Positions 41,797-50,295 of a stretch of 64,000 nucleotides of DNA are shown here, in pieces. The DNA is taken from the NCBI GenBank assembly GCA_046296435.1, contig JBKBLI010000001.1:1-64000 (forward strand), read 5' to 3'. Positions within the stretch are counted from its first letter, which is position 1; each line of letters opens with the position of its first letter. The position numbers and the translations under genes were made by a program. The notes beneath the pieces were generated by a model, which was not told the DNA's origin, did not search any database, and worked only from the letters and a program-made list of their open reading frames with translations. Source of the stretch: M3007 sp046296435 (GTDB lineage Bacteria > Bacteroidota > Bacteroidia > Chitinophagales > Saprospiraceae).

Positions 41797-43584
41797 TTAA
41801 CGCCGCTCGCCAACTACCGACAAAATGCCGGAAACTCCGCCGCGCTCGTCCTGCCAACGCCAGAAAAAAATACCCGACGCCAACTGCCCGGGCAAGGCAA
41901 TACGCTGATCTTGCCCCCGCACAACCGTCTTGCTCAACACCGGACGCCCTAAAGCGTCGAACAGTTCCCAGCGACCGGCCGTAGCGGCGGCAGCGACAGA
42001 AAAATAAAGATCCTGACCTGCGCTGACGGGGTTGGGGAAAAGAGCAAAAGGCGCGGGCGCGGGAACGTCCTCCTGACTCAAGCTCAAGGCCAGCGCTACA
42101 GCCGCCGCTACGTCTATCCGCCCCCAGCCATACAGATAATTGGGCATGTCCATGCCGCTGAAGCCCTGGCATTCCCTATCGGCATACATCGGCTTGGCGC
42201 TCTCCCGGATGATCTGTTCGAGCGTCTCCACCTCACCCTTCAATCCCGGCGCGGCCGACAAAATAAGTGCTACTGCGCCCGCCACATGCGGCCCCGCCAT
42301 GCTGGTGCCGCTGAAATTGCTGTATCCAAACGTACCCAGATCATTATTGCGACCCACACACGAACGAATGCCCTGACCCGGCGCCGATACATCGGGCTTG
42401 AGAAAAGTATCGATCGGATACACAACCGGCCCAACACTGCTAAACGCCGCCAGCGTATCGTCCATACGCGTAGCGCCCACGCTGAAACTCTCCGGGAAAT
42501 AGGCAGGCGGCCCAAACGTCGTGGCGCAGGAGGCCCCAAAATTGCCATTGCTGACCACCACAAATATACCGGCAGCCTTCAGATTGCCCACCGCCGTACG
42601 CATGATGGCGACTATGTCCTCGTTGTCGCAACCCTCCGAATCTGCACAGTACCACGAATTGTTGATCACTTCCGGAGCCAGATCCGGACGGGGATTTTGA
42701 GAGTTCAAATCGGTCGGCGCCAAAAACCACTCAAAGCACTCAATGTAACTCGACGGGCGGCCCCAGCCGCGCTCCATATTCCGGCAACCAACCCAACGCG
42801 CCTCAGGAGCCACGCCTATATGAATACCCGACGTATCCACGCCCACAAAGGTGCCCGCCGTATGGGTGCCGTGCGCATTGTCGTCGCAAGGCGTCTTTAT
42901 CGCAAAACCGCAAGGATTGTCCGGATTGCTGTTCAGCGGGCTTTGCTCGTATATCGCATCGTGCCAGTTGTAGTTGTGATCCACCGTATCCGTCGGCGCA
43001 AAATACCCCCGGTAAGCGGATTTGATGGCCGGGTGCGCCCATTCGTAGCCGGTGTCTGCCCCGCCGATACTTACCCCCTGACCCCTGTGGCCCATATCCC
43101 ACACCAAGGGCGCATTGATCCGCTGCACGCCCCACTCAACGCCGCTGCGGCCCGTCGCCCCGACCGGCGCCTCAGTATAAGCGCCCTCAAAATAAGACCA
43201 GGGGTCCGGAGCGATGCGCGCCACCTCCGGCAGCGCGCACAGGCGTTCAATCAAGGCGCGATCAGCCTGCGCCACAGCGATAGCGTTGACCAGATAAAAA
43301 CTATTCGCCGCATAACCATTCAAAGCGTCCAGCACGCGGCTTTGCGTCTGCGCTGCATGCACCCTGAGCGTCTCAAAAACGTATTCGCCCTTACGCAACT
43401 TCCCGCGCCGGTCGCGGGCTGCGCTCAAGTCGGCCTGGTCGCGCATCCAAACGATGCAGTCAACCTTTTGCCCTGCAAGAAGCGCCGGGCGCAATTCTGA
43501 AGAAGTTTTTGACAGCCACCCGGCCGTTTGGGCATGCGCGGAGGCACAGAGGGTCAGAATGAGACTCGTGAAGAACAATCGCAT
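41797..43584 (-). CDS. Secreted subtilisin-like serine protease (S8) with T9SS sorting domain
   Basis: 595 residues from ATG 43584. A signal peptide (MRLFFTSLILTLCASAHAQ) and an I9-like propeptide region precede the catalytic domain. The triad is Asp177 (GGADTGYEW), His238 (NAHGTHTAG) and Ser428 (SGTSMAGPHVAGA), with the oxyanion Asn in VSNGNFG. The C-terminal FALFPNPVSAGQDLYFSV...RPVLSKTV region is a type A T9SS sorting domain. Several cysteines in the catalytic domain suggest disulfides for extracellular stability. The start was placed downstream of a TATTTTTG box that lies in the upstream frame. Probably a nutrient-scavenging protease. Confidence 0.92.
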   Translation of the reverse strand: MRLFFTSLILTLCASAHAQTAGWLSKTSSELRPALLAGQKVDCIVWMRDQADLSAARDRRGKLRKGEYVFETLRVHAAQTQSRVLDALNGYAANSFYLVNAIAVAQADRALIERLCALPEVARIAPDPWSYFEGAYTEAPVGATGRSGVEWGVQRINAPLVWDMGHRGQGVSIGGADTGYEWAHPAIKSAYRGYFAPTDTVDHNYNWHDAIYEQSPLNSNPDNPCGFAIKTPCDDNAHGTHTAGTFVGVDTSGIHIGVAPEARWVGCRNMERGWGRPSSYIECFEWFLAPTDLNSQNPRPDLAPEVINNSWYCADSEGCDNEDIVAIMRTAVGNLKAAGIFVVVSNGNFGASCATTFGPPAYFPESFSVGATRMDDTLAAFSSVGPVVYPIDTFLKPDVSAPGQGIRSCVGRNNDLGTFGYSNFSGTSMAGPHVAGAVALILSAAPGLKGEVETLEQIIRESAKPMYADRECQGFSGMDMPNYLYGWGRIDVAAAVALALSLSQEDVPAPAPFALFPNPVSAGQDLYFSVAAAATAGRWELFDALGRPVLSKTVVRGQDQRIALPGQLASGIFFWRWQDERGGVSGILSVVGERR

Positions 43585-43601
43585 GTGTCTTAATTTTGAT
43601 G

Positions 43602-43609
43602 CAAAAATA
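43602..43609 (-). promoter_or_regulatory. -7 box TATTTTTG for the subtilase gene
   Basis: Minus-strand TATTTTTG, ending 17 bases before the ATG at 43584; fits TAnnTTTG. No good -33 match at normal spacing. Confidence 0.5.
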
Positions 43610-43823
43610 AATGTCCGGTCATCAACCCTCATCCCAAATGCGTCGATTAACCGAAATTAGCGAAAAAAACGCCCCCTGGCTCATTGCGCCCTGCCAGCGC
43701 TGCCTGCGCGCCCGCTTTACCGGAAGAAGAGGAGAAAATGGGCGTGTCAGCAGGAGGAAGCCGTCCGTAGCTAATCCAAGGCGGGCGGCTGAATCGCATT
43801 CCGAAGCCCGCCCTTGTCCTCGC

Positions 43824-44909
43824 TCAAGAATCGGCGGGAAAAATCCCGTACAATGCCTCCGCTTCCCGCTCCCACACCCACTCCCTGCGCGCGACCTCGC
43901 AAGCCGCACAAAGGCGCGCATAGCGCTGCGGGTCGTCCAACAGGCCGCGGATGGCTTGCGACACAGCCTCCGGATCGAGGCGATCGAGCAAAATGGCCAC
44001 CTCGTGTTGGCGATTGAGCGCGGCGTACTCCGGGAAATTCATGGTCAGCACCGGCGTGCCGGCCTGCACAAAGTCAAAAAACTTGTTTGCCAAAGAGTAG
44101 TAATAGCTCTCTCCCCGATGCTCAAGCAAGTTGAGGCCCAGCCAGGCCTGCGCCGTCCAATCGGCAAGCCGGTCAGGCGTCGCGCACCCCACAAACCTTA
44201 TGCGCGCTGCGGCAGGATGAGCGGCAGCCATACGCCGCAGCGAATCCGACAGATCGCCCTCGCCCACCAAAGTCAGCGTACAATCGGGCAAATAAGCCAT
44301 CGCCGCAATCATTGTCTCAAGACCGCGGCCCTCGTTCAGCGCGCCTTGATAGAGCAAAGCGCCCGGATGCGGGCGAGCAGGCGGGCGAGGCAGCGCAAGG
44401 GGCATGTTGCGGACGACTGTGAAAGGGCGTCCGTATTTTTCCTCAAAAATACGCGCCAGCGCAGGCCCAACGGTGATGGCCGAATGATAGAGCGGGATAC
44501 CCAACCGCGCCACAGCGCCCCAGATGGCTTTGACAACCGGACGGCCGGTTACCTCCGGCGTCTCTGTAAAGTACTCATGCGCATCGAACACCCGACGCTT
44601 GCGGCGCAGCCAGGCTGCGGCTAAGCCTCCCGGCATAGTATCCAGATCCACCGTATAAAGCGCGTCGAAAGGTTCGCCAAGCAGCAGCGCCAACAGCCGC
44701 GCATTGTACTCCAAATAAAAGAGCGGCCCTCGCCTGAAAAAACAGCGCATACGCCGCTCCGCCCAAGGGCGTGGGTATAGACGCGGAGAATCAGGCAAAT
44801 GCCGTCCCAGCATCAGCACCTGATGTCCTTGCCGGCTAAGGACGCCGGCAATGCGTTGCATACGACGATCGTAGCTCAGGTCGTTGGTGACGGTGATGAC
44901 AATGCGCAA
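43824..44909 (-). CDS. Glycosyltransferase family 4-like protein
   Basis: 361 residues. The GT-B N-terminal half starts MRIVITVTNDLSYDRRMQRI and has YTVDLDTMPGG and VFDAHEYFTE. The C-terminal half shows LLYQGALNEGRGLETMI, LTLVGEGD, IRFVGCATPDRL, and KFFDFVQAGTPVL, where donor-sugar nucleotide binding is expected. Likely cytoplasmic or membrane-associated, adding a sugar to an envelope glycan. The start appears to be TTG at 44909; no ATG is found in frame at the conserved beginning. A T8-C-A8 palindrome (44926-44942) lies just upstream. Confidence 0.85.
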   Translation of the reverse strand: MRIVITVTNDLSYDRRMQRIAGVLSRQGHQVLMLGRHLPDSPRLYPRPWAERRMRCFFRRGPLFYLEYNARLLALLLGEPFDALYTVDLDTMPGGLAAAWLRRKRRVFDAHEYFTETPEVTGRPVVKAIWGAVARLGIPLYHSAITVGPALARIFEEKYGRPFTVVRNMPLALPRPPARPHPGALLYQGALNEGRGLETMIAAMAYLPDCTLTLVGEGDLSDSLRRMAAAHPAAARIRFVGCATPDRLADWTAQAWLGLNLLEHRGESYYYSLANKFFDFVQAGTPVLTMNFPEYAALNRQHEVAILLDRLDPEAVSQAIRGLLDDPQRYARLCAACEVARREWVWEREAEALYGIFPADS

Positions 44910-44925
44910 ACGGCGTTGATCTTAG

Positions 44926-44942
44926 TTTTTTTTCAAAAAAAA
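44926..44942. repeat. T8-C-A8 palindrome
   Basis: Near-perfect AT palindrome 16 bases upstream of the glycosyltransferase start, one member of the dispersed T-run/A-run set. A second copy of the class, T6-CCCC-A5, follows at 45002-45016. Confidence 0.85.
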
Positions 44943-45042
44943 TCTGTCTTGTGCGACCGCCAATCTGCTCGTTGAACAGCAGAGGCGCCCTCCCGGCGCG
45001 CTTTTTTCCCCAAAAACAGTATCGAGAAAAAGGCGCATCGGG

Positions 45043-46734
45043 TTACCCTCTCTTCAACTTCCCCGCAATCCAAACCTGCATCACTTTGGCTTCCAGAATT
45101 TCGCTATCGGCACAACGCAGCAAATCGCGATCCAGCACGATGAAGTCGGCGTATTTGCCGGGGCTAATACTGCCCTTTTTTTCTTCCTCAAACGCGGCGT
45201 AGGCATTCCAGATCGTGTAGGATAGGAGGGCCTCGCGTCGGGTCATGGCCTGTTCGGGATAGAAGGGCGGAGTATCCGGGCGGGCAGGATGCCGGCGCGT
45301 CACTGCGGCAAAGATACAGTTGAAGGGATTGATCTCCTCTACCGGCACGTCGGTGCCGTTGGCTATGTGTGCGCCGGAGTCGATCATGCTGCGCCAGGCG
45401 TAAGCGCCCGTTCGGGAGCGCCACTCGCCCAGCCGCCTTGGCACAAAGGGCGCGTCGCTCACGCAATGGATGGCCTGATAAGAGGCAATGACCCCCAGAT
45501 CGGCAAAACGCAGGAGGTCGTCGGGGTGTAAGTGTTGCGCGTGTTCGATGCGCCAACGCAGTTCGCGCGGCTCGAACCGGGCGTACAGGTCGAGCATTTC
45601 GCGGTTGGCCCGGTCGCCGATAGCATGCACACAAAGCTGCAGTCCGAGATCTTTACACCGGGTGGCAAGGGTCGCTATGGTATCGATGGGCGTGGTATTC
45701 TGCCCTGTGAATCCGGGTTTGTCCTGATACGACTCGAGAAGCCAGGCGCCGTACGAACCCAAAGCGCCGTCAAAATAGGCTTTAACGGCCCTGCTTGTAA
45801 AAAAGCCCTTTCCGGCGTCGATGATCGGGAAGTTGCGGGCAATAGCGGCAAACTCGCTATGGGCGGGCTGCCCGATCATGGCCCACAAGCGCACGCCCAG
45901 GGTTCCTTGTTCTGCTGCAGCGCGATAGGCTGCCAGTTCTTTGAGGCTGCTGCCCGCGTCCTGAAAAGAAGTGATGCCGTAGCGCAGGCACTCCTGAGCC
46001 GCCAACTGGATGACGCGCTCTTGTTCTTGCTTCTTTTCAGACTCGGTACGCTGCTCGCGCCAGGCCTTGAAGTGTCGCGTGATGAGGTCCATGGCGTTTT
46101 CCTCGAACACGCCGACGAGCCGCCCGCCGGGTCCGCGTACAATGCGGCCGCCGCTGGGGTCGGGGGTTTCGGGGCTGACGCCCGCAGCGCGCATGGCAGC
46201 CTCATTGGCGATCAGCCCGTGACCGCTGGCGTGATAGAGCACAACGGGATGATCGGGCGTAGCGGCGCTCAGCGCGTCGTGATAGGGATAGCCGTTGACC
46301 GTAGGGCCGGGCGATGCATTCCATTTTTCCTGATGCCAACCGCGCCCTTCTATCCACTCACCCTTTGGCGTCTGGCGGGCCTTTTGTGCTACGGCAGCCA
46401 CGATTTCGGCCCAACTCTGGCTGTGCAGCAGGTTGAGATTCATCAAGCTCCTGCCCAATCCGCCAAAATGGCCGTGACCTTCTATCAGGCCCGGCATGAC
46501 AAAAGCGCCTTGCATGTCGTGCCATTGGGTGCGTGTTCCGCCCATAGCGCGAAGGGCTTCGTTGCTGCCCACGGCAATGATCTTGTCCCCTTTGACGGCC
46601 ATGGCCTCCACCTCAGGCGTCGCTTCGTCAGCCGTAAAAATAACAGCGTTGAACAGGATATGGTCTGGAGCATCGTGCCGCTTACAGGCCCCCAAAATCA
46701 AAGGAATGGCAAAAGCTAAAGCAAATCTGATCAT
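45043..46734 (-). CDS. YtcJ-like amidohydrolase lipoprotein
   Basis: 563 residues from ATG 46734. The signal ends in the lipobox LILGAC, so it is lipid-anchored. The amidohydrolase-3 fold is shown by MPGLIEGHGHFGG (H-x-H metal ligands), VKAYFDGALGSYGA (carboxylated-lysine strand), LCVHAIGDRANREML and WRIEHAQHL (further metal ligands), and ANGTDVPVEEINPFNCI near the end. Family members hydrolyse C-N bonds of varied substrates; the specific substrate is unknown. Longer upstream frames are ignored because the lipoprotein signal starts here. Divergent from the C1 peptidase gene. Confidence 0.88.
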   Translation of the reverse strand: MIRFALAFAIPLILGACKRHDAPDHILFNAVIFTADEATPEVEAMAVKGDKIIAVGSNEALRAMGGTRTQWHDMQGAFVMPGLIEGHGHFGGLGRSLMNLNLLHSQSWAEIVAAVAQKARQTPKGEWIEGRGWHQEKWNASPGPTVNGYPYHDALSAATPDHPVVLYHASGHGLIANEAAMRAAGVSPETPDPSGGRIVRGPGGRLVGVFEENAMDLITRHFKAWREQRTESEKKQEQERVIQLAAQECLRYGITSFQDAGSSLKELAAYRAAAEQGTLGVRLWAMIGQPAHSEFAAIARNFPIIDAGKGFFTSRAVKAYFDGALGSYGAWLLESYQDKPGFTGQNTTPIDTIATLATRCKDLGLQLCVHAIGDRANREMLDLYARFEPRELRWRIEHAQHLHPDDLLRFADLGVIASYQAIHCVSDAPFVPRRLGEWRSRTGAYAWRSMIDSGAHIANGTDVPVEEINPFNCIFAAVTRRHPARPDTPPFYPEQAMTRREALLSYTIWNAYAAFEEEKKGSISPGKYADFIVLDRDLLRCADSEILEAKVMQVWIAGKLKRG

Positions 46735-46830
46735 GTATTTTAGCCTGTTTAGAAAAATCGCCGTAAATTTCGGGCTTATTAACGAACGCATGGGCTTTAA
46801 CCGACATTTTTGTCCTTTTCGAAAAAATAC

Positions 46831-48249
46831 ATGAGCAAACACGGGATTTACGGCCTTATATGGTCTGTCTGCTTTCTTGCGGCGGCTTTGAACGGTCGCG
46901 CGCAAGGCGCTTACGAATTCAAAGAAGTGATCAATCTATCTGCCACGGAAGTCAAAAATCAAGGAAATACGGGCACTTGCTGGTCGTTCAGCACGCTTTC
47001 GATGTTGGAGAGCGAAGCGATCCGCATGGGCAAAGGCCCCGCCAACCTCTCCGAGATGTATATTGCTCGCCACATTTGGCAAGACAAGTGCGAGAACTAT
47101 GTGCGCCGGCAAGGCAAAGCGCAACTGAGTCAAGGGGGGCTCGCGCACGATGTGTTTCGGGCGGTGAAGCGTTATGGTCTGGTACCTGAANNNNNNNNNN
47201 NNNNNNNNNNNNNNNNNNNNNNNNNNNNNNNNNNNNNNNNNNNNNNNNNNNNNNNNNNNNNNNNNNNNNNNNNNNNNNNNNNNNNNNNNGAGGCCTATCC
47301 GGGCGGTGGCGCCCCCGGCGACGTCCACAACCATACCGATCTGGAAAAGCAACTGATCCGCATCTGCGATAGCCTGGTCGCTCTGGGCAAAGAGGGCAAG
47401 TTGTCGGCGGGTTGGCAAGGCGGCATCACCCGTATTTTGGATGCCAAGTTTGGCGAAGTCCCGCATAAGTTCACCTACAAAGGCACAGTCTTTTCGCCTG
47501 TTAGTTTTGCCGAATACCTTGGCATCGACTGCGACAAATACCTGAATCTGACCTCGTTTACACACCACCCGCACTGGGGCAGTTTTGTGCTCGAGGTGCC
47601 GGACAACTATTCCAACGGAAACTACTACAACGTACCGCTCAACGACCTGATGCGTTGCATCAACTACGCACTGCAAAAAGGCTACACCTTGACGTGGGAC
47701 GCCGACGTGAGCAATGAAGGGTTTTCGAATACAGGCTTAGCCATTGTACCCGAAAAGGACCTTTCCCAAAAATCGGCCGCCCAACAGGCGCAAACATTTA
47801 AATTTTGGGAGCCCGAAAAACAGATTACAGAAGCCATGCGCCAAGATTTGTTTGATCGCCAGGTCACACAAGACGACCACTTGATGCACATTGTCGGCGC
47901 GCTCGACGAGATCCACAGCGGGGTTTATTACCTCGTCAAAAACTCCTGGAGCGAGAAAGCCGGCGACAAGGGCTACTGGCGGGCATCCGAAGCCTATGTG
48001 CGACTCAACACCCTCGCCGTCACCGTACACCGGGACGCGCTGCCCGACGATGTGCTGAAGCGCCTCGGGCTGGCGGCTGGCGACGCGACGATCCGCATCG
48101 ATCCGGGCGCGCGAAGCGACCGGGAGCCGGGCACGCGCCCGGCCAGACCCAACGAAACGTTAGGGCCCCGAAGGATCAAAGGCGCCAACGACCCGGCTGC
48201 GCAGCCCGAGCAAACCGTCGGAGGCAAAACAAAATCTTCAAACAATTAA
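46831..48249 (+). CDS. Secreted papain-like peptidase (bleomycin hydrolase/PepC type), interrupted by assembly gap
   Basis: Aminopeptidase C-type cysteine peptidase. It has a signal peptide (MSKHGIYGLIWSVCFLAAALNGRAQ), the catalytic Cys50 in NTGTCWSFSTLSMLE, a histidine in DDHLMHIVGALDE and an asparagine in LVKNSWSEKAG. The export signal fits a Bacteroidota periplasmic or secreted version. A 40-residue Pro/Arg-rich tail follows the catalytic domain. A 99-N gap removes a short segment after GLVPE; in homologs only about 10 residues separate it from the next conserved part, so the gap length is probably nominal. gcvT follows after 13 bases. Confidence 0.88.
   Translation: MSKHGIYGLIWSVCFLAAALNGRAQGAYEFKEVINLSATEVKNQGNTGTCWSFSTLSMLESEAIRMGKGPANLSEMYIARHIWQDKCENYVRRQGKAQLSQGGLAHDVFRAVKRYGLVPEXXXXXXXXXXXXXXXXXXXXXXXXXXXXXXXXXEAYPGGGAPGDVHNHTDLEKQLIRICDSLVALGKEGKLSAGWQGGITRILDAKFGEVPHKFTYKGTVFSPVSFAEYLGIDCDKYLNLTSFTHHPHWGSFVLEVPDNYSNGNYYNVPLNDLMRCINYALQKGYTLTWDADVSNEGFSNTGLAIVPEKDLSQKSAAQQAQTFKFWEPEKQITEAMRQDLFDRQVTQDDHLMHIVGALDEIHSGVYYLVKNSWSEKAGDKGYWRASEAYVRLNTLAVTVHRDALPDDVLKRLGLAAGDATIRIDPGARSDREPGTRPARPNETLGPRRIKGANDPAAQPEQTVGGKTKSSNN
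47191..47289. other. Assembly gap (99 N)
   Basis: Lies inside the C1 peptidase gene, between GLVPE and EAYPGGG. The reading frame appears continuous, but the length is not reliable. Confidence 0.95.
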
Positions 48250-48262
48250 CTCTCTATTGGTT

Positions 48263-49417
48263 ATGACAGAAAGCGATCCTTTTGTAATCACCCAAAAAAC
48301 GCCGCTTTACGATCGACATACAGCGCTCGGAGCCAAAATAGTTCCGTTTGCTAATTTCTTGATGCCAGTGTATTACAGCAACATTACAGAGGAGCACCAC
48401 TGGGTCCGTAACAAAGTGGGGATCTTTGACGTAAGCCACATGGGCGAGTTCATTGTAAAAGGCAAAGACGCAACGGCTTTTTTGCAGAGCGTTACGGTCA
48501 ACGATGTCGCCAGGCTCAAGCCGGGCGACGTACAGTACTCCTGCATGACCAATCTAAACGGCGGCATTATCGACGACTTATTGGTCTATCGCCTCGACGA
48601 CGCGCCCGAAATGACCAGCGAAGGCATACAAACCTATATGCTGGTTGTCAACGCATCCAATATCGCCAAAAACTGGCGCTGGCTACGCCGGCATTCCAAC
48701 GGCTTGGACGTAAAGTTGCAAAATATATCTGTGCGCACCGGTCTGATCGCGCTGCAAGGCCCCGAAGCGACGGAAGCCTTGCAACGGCACTGTAGCGAAG
48801 ATATCAGCGACATCCAATATTACACATTTCGCCGCATGCGCGTTTGCGGCGTCAAAAACGTCATTGTTTCCGCTACAGGGTACACCGGATCCGGCGGGTT
48901 TGAACTGTACGCCAACGCGTCTTTTATCGCCAAAATATGGGACAAACTGTGCAAGGGCGGCGAAAACAGCCCCGTAGTAAAGCCTTGCGGTCTCGGCGCC
49001 AGAGATACCCTCAGACTCGAAATGGGCTATTGCCTGTATGGCAACGACATCAACGAAAAAACCACGCCCCTTGAGGCCGGCCTGGGATGGATCACGAAGC
49101 TCAACAAACAGGAGAACTTCCCGGGCAAAGCCGACCTGATCCAGCAAAAGCAGCAAGGAGTCAATCGGCGATTGGTCGGCTTTATGGTGGATGACCGCCG
49201 CGCGCCGCGCCATGGATATGTCATCGAAAATGAAGCAAGCGAAGAAATAGGCGTAGTAACCTCCGGCACGCATTCCCCCTCTCTCAACAAACCCATCGGC
49301 ATGGGATATGTGCCTTCAGCATATGCCAAACCAGGCACGAAAATAGCCATTGCCGCCGGCGGAAAAAAATTGCAGGCAGAAGTCGCCAAATTGCCCTTCT
49401 ACGCCAAACCGGAGTAA
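48263..49417 (+). CDS. gcvT: Aminomethyltransferase, T-protein of the glycine cleavage system
   Basis: Transfers the methylene group from the lipoyl-bound aminomethyl of H-protein to tetrahydrofolate, releasing ammonia. Diagnostic blocks: PLYDRHTALGAKIVPFANF, GIFDVSHMGEF, YSCMTNLNGGIIDDLLVYR, GYTGSGGFELYA, GARDTLRLEMGYCLYGNDI, and the C-terminal barrel GVVTSGTHSPSLNKPIGMGYV. About 384 residues from ATG 48263. Possibly cotranscribed with the C1 peptidase (13-base spacing). GcvH and GcvP are not in the window. Two hairpin terminators follow. Confidence 0.94.
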   Translation: MTESDPFVITQKTPLYDRHTALGAKIVPFANFLMPVYYSNITEEHHWVRNKVGIFDVSHMGEFIVKGKDATAFLQSVTVNDVARLKPGDVQYSCMTNLNGGIIDDLLVYRLDDAPEMTSEGIQTYMLVVNASNIAKNWRWLRRHSNGLDVKLQNISVRTGLIALQGPEATEALQRHCSEDISDIQYYTFRRMRVCGVKNVIVSATGYTGSGGFELYANASFIAKIWDKLCKGGENSPVVKPCGLGARDTLRLEMGYCLYGNDINEKTTPLEAGLGWITKLNKQENFPGKADLIQQKQQGVNRRLVGFMVDDRRAPRHGYVIENEASEEIGVVTSGTHSPSLNKPIGMGYVPSAYAKPGTKIAIAAGGKKLQAEVAKLPFYAKPE

Positions 49418-49463
49418 AAAGGCCGTATCAACCCCCATTGCAGATGCCGGCGTCAAAAGGCGA

Positions 49464-49487
49464 AAGCGCCCGGCATGTCGGGCGCTT
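49464..49487. terminator. Hairpin after gcvT (AAGCGCCCG/CGGGCGCTT)
   Basis: Perfect 9-base arms with a 6-base loop, about 45 bases after the gcvT stop, followed by TGTT. A likely transcription end, placed before a second stronger hairpin. Confidence 0.65.
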
Positions 49488-49503
49488 GTTCCGACCCTAA
49501 AAG

Positions 49504-49541
49504 CAAATAGGCCCGTCCGGAGTACCGGACGGGCCTATTTG
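49504..49541. terminator. Bidirectional terminator between gcvT and DUF1573 gene
   Basis: A perfect 17-base stem (CAAATAGGCCCGTCCGG and its complement) around an AGTA loop. The A-rich 5' edge and T-rich 3' edge give the classical layout on both strands, serving the two convergent genes. Confidence 0.85.
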
Positions 49542-49575
49542 TCTGAATTAAGGAGCCAACTGAACGACGCGTTAC

Positions 49576-50142
49576 TTAACCTTTCGTAGCAGGCTGCTCT
49601 TTGGAGCGCACCTCGCCGACCACTTCGATAAACGTTTCCGTAGGATTGGTGTTGGCCGTAACCGTCACGCGCTTGCTCTGACGCCCGGGTTTGCCTTTGG
49701 TGTTGAACTCGACTGCAATTTCGCCGCGGGCGCCGGGAGCGATTGGCTCTTTGGGCCACTTGGGCACCGTGCAACCGCAAGATGCGCGGCAATTGCTGAT
49801 GGTCAATGGCTCGTGACCTACGTTGGTGAACTTGAATACATATTTGACAATTTCGCCCTCGTCCACCACGCCATAGTCATACACCGGCGTATCATACTTG
49901 ATGCTGGTGGTCGGACCATCTGGAACAGGGGTCTCGTTGGTATTTGTCCCGGGAATATTCCCCTGGCCGCCAGGCAGATTGGTCGTACCTGGAGGCAAAG
50001 CGCTGCTTGCGGAGGTGCGAATCTGAGAACCTTCCGAACCGCCGCCAAAGAGTTTGGAGAAACCGCCGGTGGCATAGAGGGTCAGGCCGAGTATTGCGGC
50101 AAGCGCAATCAGGCCGATTGTAATTTGTTTATTCTTATCCAT
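49576..50142 (-). CDS. DUF1573 protein with N-terminal membrane anchor
   Basis: 188 residues from ATG 50142. One membrane helix (ITIGLIALAAILGLTLYATGG) is followed by a Gly/Pro/Thr-rich linker and a DUF1573 Ig-like domain with the characteristic cysteine cluster NCRASCGCTVPKWPKEP and GEIAVEFNTKGKPG. This family is widespread in Bacteroidota as exported, membrane-anchored proteins with no established activity. A full promoter lies upstream (TTTG-N18-TAACTTTG). Longer frames begin within that promoter and are rejected. Confidence 0.88.
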   Translation of the reverse strand: MDKNKQITIGLIALAAILGLTLYATGGFSKLFGGGSEGSQIRTSASSALPPGTTNLPGGQGNIPGTNTNETPVPDGPTTSIKYDTPVYDYGVVDEGEIVKYVFKFTNVGHEPLTISNCRASCGCTVPKWPKEPIAPGARGEIAVEFNTKGKPGRQSKRVTVTANTNPTETFIEVVGEVRSKEQPATKG

Positions 50143-50187
50143 TTCAGAAGTGTTTGTACAAGAAATCATTACCACAAAAAAACGCCG

Positions 50188-50217
50188 CAAAGTTACGTTA
50201 GTTCACGCGCTTACAAA
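50188..50217 (-). promoter_or_regulatory. Promoter of DUF1573 gene: TTTG-N18-TAACTTTG
   Basis: On the minus strand TTTG (50217-50214) is followed after 18 bases by TAACTTTG (50195-50188). This is the best full consensus match in the window. The leader to ATG 50142 is about 40 bases. Confidence 0.75.
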
Positions 50218-50295
50218 AACTGATCTGTTTGCTTTGCAATAGATTAACAATAGCAGGTTTATTTACCGGCATTTGCGCCTTTCATGCGCGCGCCG

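Noticed and set aside
42286..43500. 404-codon plus-strand frame opposite the subtilase
   Set aside because: Antisense shadow; the subtilase triad and sorting domain establish the minus-strand gene.
49504..49541. Could be counted as one of the T/A palindromes
   Set aside because: It has the classical GC stem with A-rich and T-rich edges in terminator order, so it was kept separate from the T-run/A-run class.
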